Shown: in pieces, positions 1 through 8,848 of the stretch
Layout: each line of letters begins with the position of its first letter
Numbering within the stretch: the first letter of the stretch is position 1
Assembly: GCA_963812915.1 (NCBI GenBank)
Contig: CAWEXB010000005.1
Location: 83,768-147,767, forward strand
Source: JACVRW01 sp963812915
GTDB taxonomy: Bacteria; Actinomycetota; Thermoleophilia; Solirubrobacterales; Thermoleophilaceae
Direction of reading: 5' to 3'
DNA: 64,000 nt
Notes under the pieces: model-generated
What the model was told of the DNA's origin: nothing
What the model saw: only the letters and a program-made list of their open reading frames with translations
Database searches by the model: none
Position numbers and translations under genes: made by a program

Positions 1-1
1 G

Positions 2-754
2 TTCCTGCGTGAGATGGCGTGTCTCGACCGCAGCTTCCGGCCCTACCGCGGGCGCGCGGCGCGAGTCCGCGACTGCGGCGGGCTGCGACGTATTCCGACG
101 TCCGGCCTCGCCCACCATCCGTACACGCCCGGCGGCGGCGTGCACGCTAGCGGCAAGCGCGACGAGGCGCCGATAGGCGCGCTACGCGACGTCACGCGGA
201 CGCTCGACGCCATCGCCCGCCGGGGGCGACTGCCGCGCAGGCTCCCCGTGTGGATTACCGAGTTCGGCTACCAGACCAACCCGCCGGACCCCTTCCAGTT
301 CGCGATCCGCAGGGTTCCCGGGCTAATGGACGAGAGTGAATGGATCGCGTTCCACAACCGGCGCGTACGTAGCTACTCCCAGTACACGCTGCGCGACGCT
401 GCCCCCCGCGAGAACGCCGGCAGGTTTCTCAGGTACTCGACTTTCCAGATGGGACTGCGGTTCGACGACGGTCGCAAGAAGCCCGGCGTGTACGACGCCT
501 TTCCGATGCCGGCCTTCGTCCGCCTGCTCGGCGGGAACCGCGTTGAGGTCTTCGGTGGCCTGCGCGCCGGGAATGGCGGGCGCGCCCGGATCTCGGCTCG
601 CGTCCGAGGAGGTAGCTACCGTTCCGTCGGCTTCGCGCCTCTGAACCCGGCCGGCTATTTCCGCCGGGTCTTCAAGGTCCGGCGGGCGGCTGAGGCCAAG
701 TACCGGATCGATATCGGAGGGCGGAGGCGAGACAAGTCGCCCGTCACCCGCTAA
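2..754 (+). CDS. Secreted glycoside-hydrolase-like protein, clan GH-A type (5' partial)
   Basis: The open frame enters from the left edge and ends at TAA 752-754, so about 250 C-terminal residues are present and the N-terminal half lies outside the window. It is a close paralogue of the gene at 3216-4670. Both carry a FLREMACLD/FIREFFCLD-type stretch, an HHPYTPGG-type motif, the acid strand WITEFGYQTNPPD (matching WNTEFGFQSNPPD there) and a YSQYTL segment. The Glu in TEFGY is the expected catalytic nucleophile of a clan GH-A TIM barrel. Substrate unknown. It is followed 20 bp later by another family member. Confidence 0.75.
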   Translation, partial: FLREMACLDRSFRPYRGRAARVRDCGGLRRIPTSGLAHHPYTPGGGVHASGKRDEAPIGALRDVTRTLDAIARRGRLPRRLPVWITEFGYQTNPPDPFQFAIRRVPGLMDESEWIAFHNRRVRSYSQYTLRDAAPRENAGRFLRYSTFQMGLRFDDGRKKPGVYDAFPMPAFVRLLGGNRVEVFGGLRAGNGGRARISARVRGGSYRSVGFAPLNPAGYFRRVFKVRRAAEAKYRIDIGGRRRDKSPVTR

Positions 755-773
755 CGACCCGCCGAGGACCCAC

Positions 774-1976
774 GTGAACGCACTGCTCTCCCCCCGCTCG
801 CTCATGCTGCTCGCAGCGATCGGTACGGTGCTGTTCGCCTCCGTCACGTTTCCCCGCGGCGCCGAGGCGGCCCGGAATCTCGAGATCGCGCTCCAGGACG
901 ACACCGTCTTCCTCGGCCAGCGCTACATCGACCGCCAGCGTGCCTTCCGCCTTGCGCGCGCACTGGGCGTGACGCGGCTGCGGGTGAATGCGAACTGGGC
1001 CTACTCGATGCCGTTGCCCCTGGCGAAGGTGCGCCGCAAGCCGGCGCAGGTGCCCTGGAACTTCCTGGGCCTCGATTCCCTCGTCGACGCGGCGGCCGAC
1101 AACGGCATCCGAGTGCACCTGTCCGTCACGGGGCCGGCACCGGTGTGGGCATCCGGCAATCGAAAGATCAGCGGTTGGCGGCCGAACACGCGGTACTTCG
1201 GCGAGTTCGCGGCGGCTCTGGCCGCGCACTTCAAGGGCCGTGTGGACCGCTACAGCATCTGGAACGAGCCGAACTGGCGCACGTGGCTGGGCCCGCTGAA
1301 GAACGGACCGGCGCTCTACCGGAGCCTTTACCAGCGCGGTTATGCAGCGATCAAGAAGGCCGACCCGGCCGCAAAAGTCCTGATCGGGGAGACGAGTCCC
1401 TCCGCGCGCCCGGGTTTCTCCACCGCCCCAATCGCCTTTCTCCGCTCACTGGCATGCGTGAACAAGCGCTGGAAGCGCGTGCGCCGTTGCCCGGTGCTGA
1501 AGGCGGACGGCTACGCGCACCACCCGTACGACCTGCGACACGCGCCGGGCTACCGGTATCCGGGCGCCGACAACGCAACGATGGGCACACTCTCGAATCT
1601 CACCCGGGCGCTCGACCGCGTCGCGCGCACGGGAGCGCTGCGTTTCAACGGCGGCGGGCGCATGCCGCTGTACCTCACCGAGTTCGGATATCTGGTGAGT
1701 GGCCACAGGTCGCTCCCCTCGAGGCAACGCTCGCGCTATCTGGCGCAGGCGTTTCAGATGGCGCTGAAAAATGGGCGCGTCAAGAGCCAGCTCCACTACC
1801 TGCTCGTGTCCCCACCGAAGAACTCGCCCGGCTCTTTCTTCAACACCGGCCTGATGAGGCGCACGGGGGCGAAGTACCCGCAGTACCGGGCGCTCCAACG
1901 CTGGTACCAGCGCAACCGCGTGCGGGTCAGGCGGCCCGGAGCGGCGATCAGCATCCCGCGGGCGGGCTCGGGCTAG
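774..1976 (+). CDS. Secreted clan GH-A glycoside-hydrolase-like protein
   Basis: A 400-aa protein starting at GTG 774. Residues 1-32 look like a signal peptide (hydrophobic LMLLAAIGTVLFASV, then AEA-AR). The rest fits a (beta/alpha)8 barrel: YSIWNEPNW near residue 165 supplies the acid/base Glu of the NEP motif, and YLTEFGYLV near residue 303 the nucleophile Glu. Such extracellular polysaccharide-active proteins are multiplied in Thermoleophilia; the substrate cannot be read from sequence. The stop shares the palindrome CTAG (1973-1976) with the stop of the convergent minus-strand gene. Confidence 0.8.
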   Translation: MNALLSPRSLMLLAAIGTVLFASVTFPRGAEAARNLEIALQDDTVFLGQRYIDRQRAFRLARALGVTRLRVNANWAYSMPLPLAKVRRKPAQVPWNFLGLDSLVDAAADNGIRVHLSVTGPAPVWASGNRKISGWRPNTRYFGEFAAALAAHFKGRVDRYSIWNEPNWRTWLGPLKNGPALYRSLYQRGYAAIKKADPAAKVLIGETSPSARPGFSTAPIAFLRSLACVNKRWKRVRRCPVLKADGYAHHPYDLRHAPGYRYPGADNATMGTLSNLTRALDRVARTGALRFNGGGRMPLYLTEFGYLVSGHRSLPSRQRSRYLAQAFQMALKNGRVKSQLHYLLVSPPKNSPGSFFNTGLMRRTGAKYPQYRALQRWYQRNRVRVRRPGAAISIPRAGSG

Positions 1977-3067
1977 CGAGCCCCTCGCGCGCTCCGGGCG
2001 TAGGCCGACAGCGCACGCTGGCGGGTAAACGAGCCGTCGACGAAGTGGACGAGACCCGAATAGTCGAAGAGGTCGCTGTCTTGGTAGCTCGAAGCCCACG
2101 TGTACCAGTAGACGCGGTCGAGCCTCAGACGTCGGCGAAATCGCGCCGCGAGCGCGTAGAAGCTCGTCAGGCGGCGCGCCATTCCGCTATCCGTCGTCTC
2201 CCACTGGCGCTGCCACCCGGCGCGGGGTTTGTCGACGCGACCTTTGGAGGCCGGCCAGGTCGTCTCCGTGAGCCACAAGCGCTTGCGGGGCTCCCCGCCC
2301 CTGCGCAGGGCCCGCCTCGTGTAGCGCAGGCCCCGCAGCACCAGCGCGGGACTGCGGGTGAAGAAGTTGATCGCCGCCACGTCGTACTGCCCGCGGATCC
2401 CCGCACCGTAGAGGCGGTCGAGGTGATTCCAGACGAAATCCGCCAGGCCGGCGAGCACCGTAGCCGAGCCGGGATCCGATCCCTTCAGGGCGGTGTTGGA
2501 TGCTCGCAGCAGCTCTGCGTACTCGGACGCCCAATCCCCGTCTCCGTCCCAGTAGTACCTCAGGTGAGGCTCGTTCCAGACCTGCCACTGGCGCAGCGGC
2601 CGGTACGCCAGATCGCGCCGCTCGAGCCAGAAGCTTCCCTGCGGTCCGTAGCGGAGCACGAGGGCCTGGAGGTAGGCGACGTAGTCCTCGGTCCGGGCCG
2701 GCGGCGATGCGAAGCCGCGGCTCGGATCGCGCGCCGCCCACGCCGGGGTGCGAACCACGATCGGCAGCACGGTGATGTCCCGAGCGGCGGCGAGGGCCAC
2801 CACCCGGTCCGTGGCGGCGAAGCTGGGTGGCTCGCCGCCCACGGGCTGAGCCGCGGCCCAGGAGAACTCGGTGCGCACCGCTTCCACCCCGGAGCGCGCC
2901 ATCAGGTCCCACAGCGCCACCTGCTGGGCGTCCGGTGCTTTCGTCGCCGCCCCGTCCCACATCACGCCGTAGAAATCGTGCGGCACCTTGCGTTGGGCGC
3001 CCTTGGCCGGGGGCGCGGCGGCGAGCAGCAAGGCCCCGATCGCGAGCAGGAGGAACAGTCGGGTCAC
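1973..3067 (-). CDS. Secreted clan GH-A glycoside-hydrolase-like protein
   Basis: The chosen start is GTG at 3067, giving 364 aa with a signal peptide (VTRLFLLLAIGALLLAAA, cleavage near AKG-AQ). The frame is open further upstream, but that part is low-complexity and has no signal sequence. WQVWNEPHLRYYW carries the acid/base Glu and WLTETTWPASKG the nucleophile Glu, as in GH39/GH5-like proteins. It is convergent with the gene at 774 and divergent from the gene at 3216, and is a more distant paralogue of both. Substrate unknown. Confidence 0.78.
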   Translation of the reverse strand: MTRLFLLLAIGALLLAAAPPAKGAQRKVPHDFYGVMWDGAATKAPDAQQVALWDLMARSGVEAVRTEFSWAAAQPVGGEPPSFAATDRVVALAAARDITVLPIVVRTPAWAARDPSRGFASPPARTEDYVAYLQALVLRYGPQGSFWLERRDLAYRPLRQWQVWNEPHLRYYWDGDGDWASEYAELLRASNTALKGSDPGSATVLAGLADFVWNHLDRLYGAGIRGQYDVAAINFFTRSPALVLRGLRYTRRALRRGGEPRKRLWLTETTWPASKGRVDKPRAGWQRQWETTDSGMARRLTSFYALAARFRRRLRLDRVYWYTWASSYQDSDLFDYSGLVHFVDGSFTRQRALSAYARSARGAR

Positions 3068-3215
3068 GGAAAGAATGGACACGCGGATTTGTGAATCGAT
3101 GTGGTCACCACCGCAACCGGGCGCCTCGACCGTGTTAGAAGCGGGCGGGGGTATGGACGTGCTACTGGCGGCACGACGCCCAAAGCAACGGCGAACCCGA
3201 CCTCTCCTCGCCACG

Positions 3216-4670
3216 ATGCGCTTCAGACTTAGCTTCTCGATCCCTCTTGCGGTGCTCGCCCTCACGGCCCTGCCCACCGTCGCGGCAGCCAGCTGGAGCC
3301 AACACGCGGTGTTCCAGGATGACAATAACCTGCTCGAGCGGGGTGATGCCGCCCGCGAGCGGACGCTCGACGAGCTGAGGGGGCTCGGGGTGGACGTGGT
3401 CAAGGCCCAGCTGAGCTGGTCCGAGGTCGCCCCCAGCGGCCGCAGGCGGCCCGCTGACTTCGTGCCTGCCGATCCGGCCCAGTATCCCGGCTGGGCACGC
3501 TACGACGCGCTCGTGCGCGACGCTCAGGCGCGCGGCATGAGCGTGATGCTCGCGCTCAGCCCGCCTTATCCCGGCTGGGCGACCGCCCGCCGCGGCGACA
3601 GGGTGGGGGTCGACCGGCCGAGCCCGCGGGCCTTCGGCAGCTTCGCCGAGGCCGCCGGCCGCCACTTCCCGACCGTGGACATCTGGACGATCGGCAACGA
3701 ACCGAACCATCCGGGCTTCCTCTACCCGCAGGCGACCCGTCGACGGGTGCCGTTCGCCCCGCACCGCTACCGCGCTCTCGTACGTGAGTCGGTCGCCGGC
3801 CTGGGCCGCTCCGGGCACGCCGGCGACACGATCCTCTTCGGCGAGCTCCTGCCGATTGGTAAGTCGCGCTACTTCCGAAAGAACACGATCAAGCCGCTGC
3901 GCTTCATCCGCGAGTTCTTCTGCCTCGACTCGAGCTGGCGCGCTTTCGGCGGCCGCGCCGCGCGCCTACGCGGTTGCCAGCGCTTCCGCCCGATCAGGGG
4001 CGTAACCGGCTTCGCCTATCACCCCTACACGCGCCCGAACGGGCCGCGCGGCAGGGAGCCGTCGAACGACGACGCCACGATCCGCTCGTACGGGCGCATC
4101 ACGAGGGCGCTCGACCTCGCGCGCGCCAGGGGCCGGATCAGCGGCCCTCGACTGCCGATCTGGAATACCGAGTTCGGCTTCCAGTCGAACCCGCCGGACC
4201 GCTTCCAGACGCGGCTGTCGCGCATCCCCGGCTTCATGGCCGAGTCCGAGCTCTGGCTCTCGGTGCGCAACGAGCGCGTGGCGAGCTTCTCTCAGTACAC
4301 GATGACCGACACACCCGTCCGCCGTTCGGGCGACGTCTTCGGGACCTGGCAGGGCGGCCTGCGCTTCGACGACGGTCGTCTCAAGAGGGGCGTGTACGAC
4401 GGTTACCGGTTGCCGATCTTCGTGCGCCTACTCGGCCCGGGGGCGGTCGAAGTGTGGGGCGCGGCACGCCCGGGGGGCGCCGGCGCCGTGGTCCAGGTTC
4501 AGGAGCGGCGCGCGGGCGGCGAGTTCAGCAACCTCGGTGCCCCTCTGACCGTGGAGAACGCGCGTGGTTACTTCCGCGCCCGGTTCGAGATTTCAAGGGC
4601 CGCACAGCGCCGCTACCGCTTCGTCTACGACGGCCAGGAGAGCCGCGCCGCGAAGGCGGCTACCCGTTAA
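3216..4670 (+). CDS. Secreted clan GH-A glycoside-hydrolase-like protein
   Basis: The 484-aa reading from ATG 3216 begins with a clean signal peptide (MRFRLSFSIPLAVLALTAL, cleavage after VAA-AS); upstream in-frame starts would bury it. Catalytic motifs are WTIGNEPNHPGFL (acid/base Glu) and WNTEFGFQSNPPD (nucleophile Glu). A SFSQYTM-type strand and a C-terminal beta-rich tail of about 80 residues follow. It is the full-length paralogue of the partial gene at the left edge. Function is inferred as extracellular glycan hydrolysis or binding. Confidence 0.8.
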   Translation: MRFRLSFSIPLAVLALTALPTVAAASWSQHAVFQDDNNLLERGDAARERTLDELRGLGVDVVKAQLSWSEVAPSGRRRPADFVPADPAQYPGWARYDALVRDAQARGMSVMLALSPPYPGWATARRGDRVGVDRPSPRAFGSFAEAAGRHFPTVDIWTIGNEPNHPGFLYPQATRRRVPFAPHRYRALVRESVAGLGRSGHAGDTILFGELLPIGKSRYFRKNTIKPLRFIREFFCLDSSWRAFGGRAARLRGCQRFRPIRGVTGFAYHPYTRPNGPRGREPSNDDATIRSYGRITRALDLARARGRISGPRLPIWNTEFGFQSNPPDRFQTRLSRIPGFMAESELWLSVRNERVASFSQYTMTDTPVRRSGDVFGTWQGGLRFDDGRLKRGVYDGYRLPIFVRLLGPGAVEVWGAARPGGAGAVVQVQERRAGGEFSNLGAPLTVENARGYFRARFEISRAAQRRYRFVYDGQESRAAKAATR

Positions 4671-4708
4671 CCGTTAGTCAAGTGACCCCGATTACGCTCA
4701 GGAGAAAC

Positions 4709-5654
4709 ATGTCTCGCAAGCTCGCATGCCTCGCGTCCGTCGCGGCGTTGGCCGCTTGCGGTCTCGCCGCAGGTTCCGGGCGAGCCGAAGCCGCCGTGCT
4801 CGTCGGTGTCGCCGATCAGAGTCCGGCGATGTTCTCGCAGCCGCTGTTTACCCAGCTGCAGGTGAAGCGCTCGCGCATCTTCCCACCCTGGAACGTGGCC
4901 CTCCAGAGCGGCCACGCGCGCGATCTCGACGCCTGGCTGAACACAGCGCGGGCGGTCCCGCATCGAACCGCTGATCTCGTTCAGCCAGTCGGTTGGGTCG
5001 AGGTGCCCGCGGAAGCCGTGCAAGCTGCCCACGGTGCGCGAGTTCACTCGTGCCTTCCGCGCGTTTCGCAAGCGCTGGCCGTCCGTGAGGGTTGTTAGCC
5101 CGTGGAACGAGGCCAACCACCGCAGCCAGCCGACGTTCAAGAACCCGAAGCGGGCGGCGCAGTACTACAACGTCGTGCGCAAGCTTTGCCGCGGTTGCAA
5201 GATCGTCGCCGCCGACGTGATCGACGAGAGGAACATGGAGCGCTGGCTCAGCGTGTTCAGGCGCACGGCGATCAGGCCGAGGCTCTGGGGACTCCACAAC
5301 TACAAGGACACGAACCCGCGCAGGGGCCAGCAGTTCGGCGGTACCAGGCGACTCGTAAAGGCCGTGAGGGGCCAGATCTGGCTCACCGAGACCGGCGGCC
5401 TGGCGCGTTTCGTGCTGCCGGGGGGCGGGACGCTGTTCCCCTTCAGCCTTAGTCGCCAGGACCGGGCCGTAAAGCGGATGTTCTCGCTCGCCAAGCGCTA
5501 CCGCAGCCGGATCAAGCGGCTCTACATCTACAACTGGTTCGGGCAGACGCGCAGCAACCGCTTCGACGCGGGGCTCGTCAACCCGAACGGCTCGGCGCGG
5601 CCGGCGTACAACACGGTGCGGCGGATGCTGCGCACGAGCACGTTCAACCCGTAG
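4709..5654 (+). pseudogene. Frameshifted secreted clan GH-A glycoside-hydrolase-like gene
   Basis: ATG 4709 follows AGGAG (4700-4704) and opens a signal peptide (MSRKLACLASVAALAACGL). The frame is correct up to AWLNTARAV, then switches. The downstream frame reads RIEPLISFSQSVG and continues through VVSPWNEANH and WLTETGGLARF, the two catalytic-Glu motifs, to the stop at 5654. Deleting one C from the CCC run at 4957-4959 restores a continuous protein of about 314 aa. This is either a one-base insertion error or a recently broken gene. It is the fifth family member in a row. Confidence 0.75.
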
Positions 5655-5664
5655 ACCTTGGATC

Positions 5665-6321
5665 TTGGATCGCCGTGAGCGGCTGCGCCGGGCCCGGCTG
5701 TATTTCGTCACCGACATTCGGCCAGGTTTGGAGCAGCTGCTCGCGGCGGCCATCGCGGGCGGCGTGGACATGGTGCAGCTCCGCGACAAGTCCGCAACCG
5801 ATGCTGAGCTCCTCGCGGCGGGGGAGGTCTTCCGCCGGACATGCGATGCATACGGCGCGCTCTTCTGGCTGAACGACCGCGCGGACCTTGCGCTGCGCTG
5901 CGACGCGGACGGGGTGCACGTCGGCCAGGACGACGTGCCGCCGGAGGAGATCCGGAGGGTCCTCCCGCCCGACCGGCTCGTTGGGCTCTCAACGCATTCC
6001 CCCGCCCAGCTCGACGCCGCCCTGGCGTCGTCGAGCGCGGACGAGCTGAGCGTCGGCCCGGTGTGGGAGACGCCGACGAAGGGGGGCCGCCCGGCGGCCG
6101 GCCTCGAGTACGTCCGCTACGCCGCATCTCACGCCGGCGAGAGACCGTGGTTCGCGATCGGCGGAATCGACCTCGGTAACGTCCGTGACGTGATCGAAGC
6201 CGGCGCCTTGCGGATCGTGGTGGTGCGCGCTATCAGGGACGCGTCGGACCCGCGCGCGGCGGCCGAGGCCCTGCGGGTGGCGCTCGACGAGGCCCAGGGT
6301 GGCGCAGAAGGCCAGCCGTAA
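5665..6321 (+). CDS. thiE: Thiamine-phosphate synthase
   Basis: The 218-aa protein joins HMP-PP and the thiazole phosphate (cThz-P/THZ-P) to make thiamine phosphate in the cytoplasm. Diagnostic segments are YFVTD at the N-terminus, VDMVQLRDK, WLNDRADLAL, DGVHVGQDD, LSVGPVWETPTK and WFAIGGID, the usual ThiE phosphate- and pyrophosphate-binding loops. Length is normal. The best start is TTG 5665, only 11 bp after the preceding stop and with no clear ribosome site, so the exact start is uncertain. It overlaps the next gene by 23 bp. Confidence 0.92.
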   Translation: MDRRERLRRARLYFVTDIRPGLEQLLAAAIAGGVDMVQLRDKSATDAELLAAGEVFRRTCDAYGALFWLNDRADLALRCDADGVHVGQDDVPPEEIRRVLPPDRLVGLSTHSPAQLDAALASSSADELSVGPVWETPTKGGRPAAGLEYVRYAASHAGERPWFAIGGIDLGNVRDVIEAGALRIVVVRAIRDASDPRAAAEALRVALDEAQGGAEGQP

Positions 6322-6847
6322 GCGGCGCAAGGAGCGCCGCCGCACGCCGCGTGGCCCGGGCGGTTCCGCGGAGCCGTCTGCCTCCGCGATGGAGCGCGGC
6401 TACGCTCGCGGCCGCGCCCGGGACGAGGCCGCGCGGGCCGCGCTCAAGCCGCTCGCTCCTGGCGAGCGTCCCACGGCCGTTACCGTGGGCGCAATCACCG
6501 CCGGGGCGCTGGCGCTCGCCAACGTCGTCGCGCTGGTGGCGGGATGGGACGCCGGACCCGGATCCGGTGACGGCGACGGGCAGGCCATCGCCGGCAGCCT
6601 CCTCGTCACCGCGGTGCTGTGCGTGGTGGCGTACGGCATGTGGAAGGCGCGCTACTGGGCCGTGCTGGGCATGCAGACCCTGCTGGCCATCACCATCATC
6701 TTCGCCTCGCTCGGCCTGATCACGGCAACGAGCGCCTGGGCCGCGGTCCTGCTGGTGGCGATCGTCTGCGCCGCCGGCGCGCTCTTCTGGTTCATGGTCA
6801 AGGCGATGGCGCGCATCCAGATGCCCGAGCGCCCGCGCGCCGGGTAG
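6299..6847 (+). CDS. Small four-helix membrane protein, unknown function
   Basis: This 182-aa protein starts at GTG 6299 inside the end of thiE, so translation is probably coupled. The first 55 residues are very basic (KRRKERRRT) and cytoplasmic in appearance. Four hydrophobic stretches follow, starting near residues 60, 98, 118 and 142. The tail MPERPRAG is short. I do not recognise the family. The tight overlap suggests co-expression with thiE, but nothing links it to thiamine. Confidence 0.7.
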   Translation: MAQKASRKRRKERRRTPRGPGGSAEPSASAMERGYARGRARDEAARAALKPLAPGERPTAVTVGAITAGALALANVVALVAGWDAGPGSGDGDGQAIAGSLLVTAVLCVVAYGMWKARYWAVLGMQTLLAITIIFASLGLITATSAWAAVLLVAIVCAAGALFWFMVKAMARIQMPERPRAG

Positions 6848-6863
6848 TACTGGCTCCGGTAGG

Positions 6864-6869
6864 TAGTCT
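6864..6869 (+). promoter_or_regulatory. -10 box TAGTCT of a probably leaderless lpdA promoter
   Basis: TAGTCT fits TAnnnT and ends 8 nt before the ATG at 6878, so the transcript would begin at or next to the start codon. No ribosome site lies in that gap. The same TAGTCT-N8-ATG arrangement precedes the gene at 17392. Confidence 0.5.
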
Positions 6870-6877
6870 CAATCGCC

Positions 6878-8260
6878 ATGCCGGAGAGCAAGTACGACTG
6901 CATCGTGATCGGCTCGGGACCTGGCGGCTACGTGGCCGCGATCCGCGCCGCCCAGCTGGGGATGAAGACGGCCGTGGTGGAGAAGGAGAACGTCGGCGGG
7001 CGCTGCCTGAATGAGGCCTGCATCCCGGCCAAGGCGATTCTGCGCGTGGCCGAGGTGAGGCAGGAGGTCGAGCACGCCGGGAGCTTCGGCATCTCGGTCA
7101 ACGGCACCTCGTTCGACTACACGGGCGCGACGAAGCATCGGGACAAGGTCGTCAAGACGCTCACCGGCGGCGTCGGGATGCTGTTCAAGAAGAACAAGAT
7201 CGACCTGATCGAGGGCTTCGCCGCGGTCACCGACGACGCGAACGTCCGGATCGGCGGCCAGTTCGACGGCACCGAGATCGAGACCGATCGTTTGGTGCTG
7301 GCCTGCGGCTCGGTCGCAAAGCCGATCCTCGGCCTCGAGTTCGGCCGCCGCATCCTCGATACGGCCGGAATGTGGCTGCTGAACGAGCAGCCTTCGCGAC
7401 TGTGCGTGATCGGAGCGGGAGCATCCGGAACGGAGATCGCCTCCGCGTTCGGCAGGCTTGGGACCGAGGTGCTGCTGCTCGAGGCGCTCGACCAGATCCT
7501 GCCCCTCGAGGACGAGGAGATCTCGAAGGCCTGTGCGCGGGAGATCCGCAAGCAGAACGTGCGCATCGAGACCGGCGCCAAGGTGGAGGGTGCCGAGGCC
7601 TCGGACTCGGGCGTCTCTGTCAGCTTCGGCGGCGGCTCTGAGGAGTTCGACTACCTGGTGATCTGCGCCGGGCGCGGGCCGGACGTCGAGGGTCTCGGCC
7701 TCGACGAGGCCGGCATCCAGCGCGACGAGCGCGGCTTCATCAAGGTCGACGGCCGACTCCGCACCTCTCGCGAAGGCGTGTGGGCGATCGGCGACATGGT
7801 CCCGGGGCCCGCGCTCGCCCACAAGGCATCCGACGAGGGGATCATCGCGGTCGAGGATGCGGCCGGCAACGAGGTCCACGAGATCGACTATCGGTTCATT
7901 CCGGCGGTCACCTTCTGCCATCCCCAGGTCGCCTCGTTCGGCCTGACCGAGAAGGCGGCCCGCGAGGCGGGCTACGACGTGGTGGTCGGGAAGGTGCCGA
8001 TGGGCGCGGTCGGCGCGCCGACCGTCTACGGCGACCGCGGCGGCCTGGTCAAGATCGTGGGGGACAAGAAGTACGGCGAAATCCTCGGCGGCCACATCTG
8101 CTCCGTGAAGGCCGCCGACCTGATCCAGGAGCTGGTAAACGCGCGCGAGCTCGAGGGCGGCTTCCACGAGGTCGCTCGCACCATCCACCCTCACCCGGCG
8201 TTCGCCGAGACCGTGATGGAGGCCGCTCGTGCCACGGACGGCTGGTTGATCCACGGCTGA
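6878..8260 (+). CDS. lpdA: Dihydrolipoyl dehydrogenase (E3)
   Basis: A 460-aa FAD flavoenzyme that reoxidises dihydrolipoyl-E2 with NAD+. The N-terminal FAD motif is GSGPGGYVAAIRAAQLG, the redox disulfide is GRCLNEACIPAK, the NAD site is VIGAGASGTEIASAF, and the second FAD motif is VWAIGDMV. The C-terminal dimer interface has HPHPAFAE with the catalytic His-Glu pair. It is the only E3 in the window and presumably serves the E1/E2 genes 5 kb downstream, although the ThiE group and a secreted-protein operon separate them. Confidence 0.93.
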   Translation: MPESKYDCIVIGSGPGGYVAAIRAAQLGMKTAVVEKENVGGRCLNEACIPAKAILRVAEVRQEVEHAGSFGISVNGTSFDYTGATKHRDKVVKTLTGGVGMLFKKNKIDLIEGFAAVTDDANVRIGGQFDGTEIETDRLVLACGSVAKPILGLEFGRRILDTAGMWLLNEQPSRLCVIGAGASGTEIASAFGRLGTEVLLLEALDQILPLEDEEISKACAREIRKQNVRIETGAKVEGAEASDSGVSVSFGGGSEEFDYLVICAGRGPDVEGLGLDEAGIQRDERGFIKVDGRLRTSREGVWAIGDMVPGPALAHKASDEGIIAVEDAAGNEVHEIDYRFIPAVTFCHPQVASFGLTEKAAREAGYDVVVGKVPMGAVGAPTVYGDRGGLVKIVGDKKYGEILGGHICSVKAADLIQELVNARELEGGFHEVARTIHPHPAFAETVMEAARATDGWLIHG

Positions 8261-8271
8261 GTGAGCCGTGG
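8251..8271 (+). terminator. Hairpin overlapping the lpdA stop codon
   Basis: A perfect 8-bp stem, CCACGGCT/AGCCGTGG, with a 5-nt loop (GAGTG) sits across the lpdA stop. There is no T-run after it, so it may be a Rho-type or structural 3' end rather than a classical intrinsic terminator. Confidence 0.4.
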
Positions 8272-8848
8272 CCGCGCCTCCGCCCCAACGGGTGAGCGCG
8301 GCGCCCATCAGGTTCAGAACCGAACCGATGAACCGTCGGGATCCTGATGGTGAGCCAGATGAACGCCCCGGAGATCGGCATCTACCCGGGCTCCGACGAG
8401 GTGGGCGCGTTCGGCCGCGACCCTGGAAGTCCAGACGAGGGACTCGAGCTCTACCTGCCGCAGGATGCCGAGCCCGACTACTGGGAGGGCGCAGCGGCTC
8501 CCGGAATCGTGCACGGCCTTGCCTGGTGGGCAAATCCGTGTACGGATCCGAGAGCCTCGGTCGAGGGTGTACGCGACGGCGCCGGACGGGCGGGAGGTGC
8601 GCGGTCCGTGCCCTCCTAGGGTGGCCTGCCCACCCGTCTGACGGTCGCCGACACGACTGAGGTCGGGGAGCAATCATCCGTTTTCCGCAAAGAGCGGAGT
8701 CGTTGGCCGCGGGCAGGAGAGACCGCTCACCTCCCGCCGGCCCCCCGGTACTAGGCTCGGCCGACCTTGGGCTCTGATCCGAGTGGGGGGGGAGAGATCT
8801 CGCCACTCGGGACTTAGAACAACGGCCGATGAAAGTCACTCCACAGGG
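8272..8848. other. Intergenic region, no convincing gene
   Basis: About 580 bp separate lpdA from the next secreted-protein gene. A 90-codon plus-strand frame (8347-8619) has a plausible composition for its first 60 residues (NAPEIGIYPGSDEV) but no ribosome site or recognised family; a minus-strand frame covers the same bases. A TACTAGGCT element near 8750 could be a -10 box for the downstream gene. Confidence 0.4.

Noticed and set aside
323..904. Long minus-strand frame opposite the first glycoside-hydrolase-like genes
   Set aside because: Composition is that of an antisense shadow; the plus-strand frames carry clear family motifs.
2..5654. Specific substrate names (for example cellulase or xylosidase) for the GH-A-like proteins
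   Set aside because: Only the barrel and the two acid motifs can be read; substrate cannot be decided from the sequence.
8347..8619. 90-codon ORF between lpdA and the large secreted protein
   Set aside because: No ribosome site, no recognised family and competing frames on both strands; kept only as a note in the intergenic entry.
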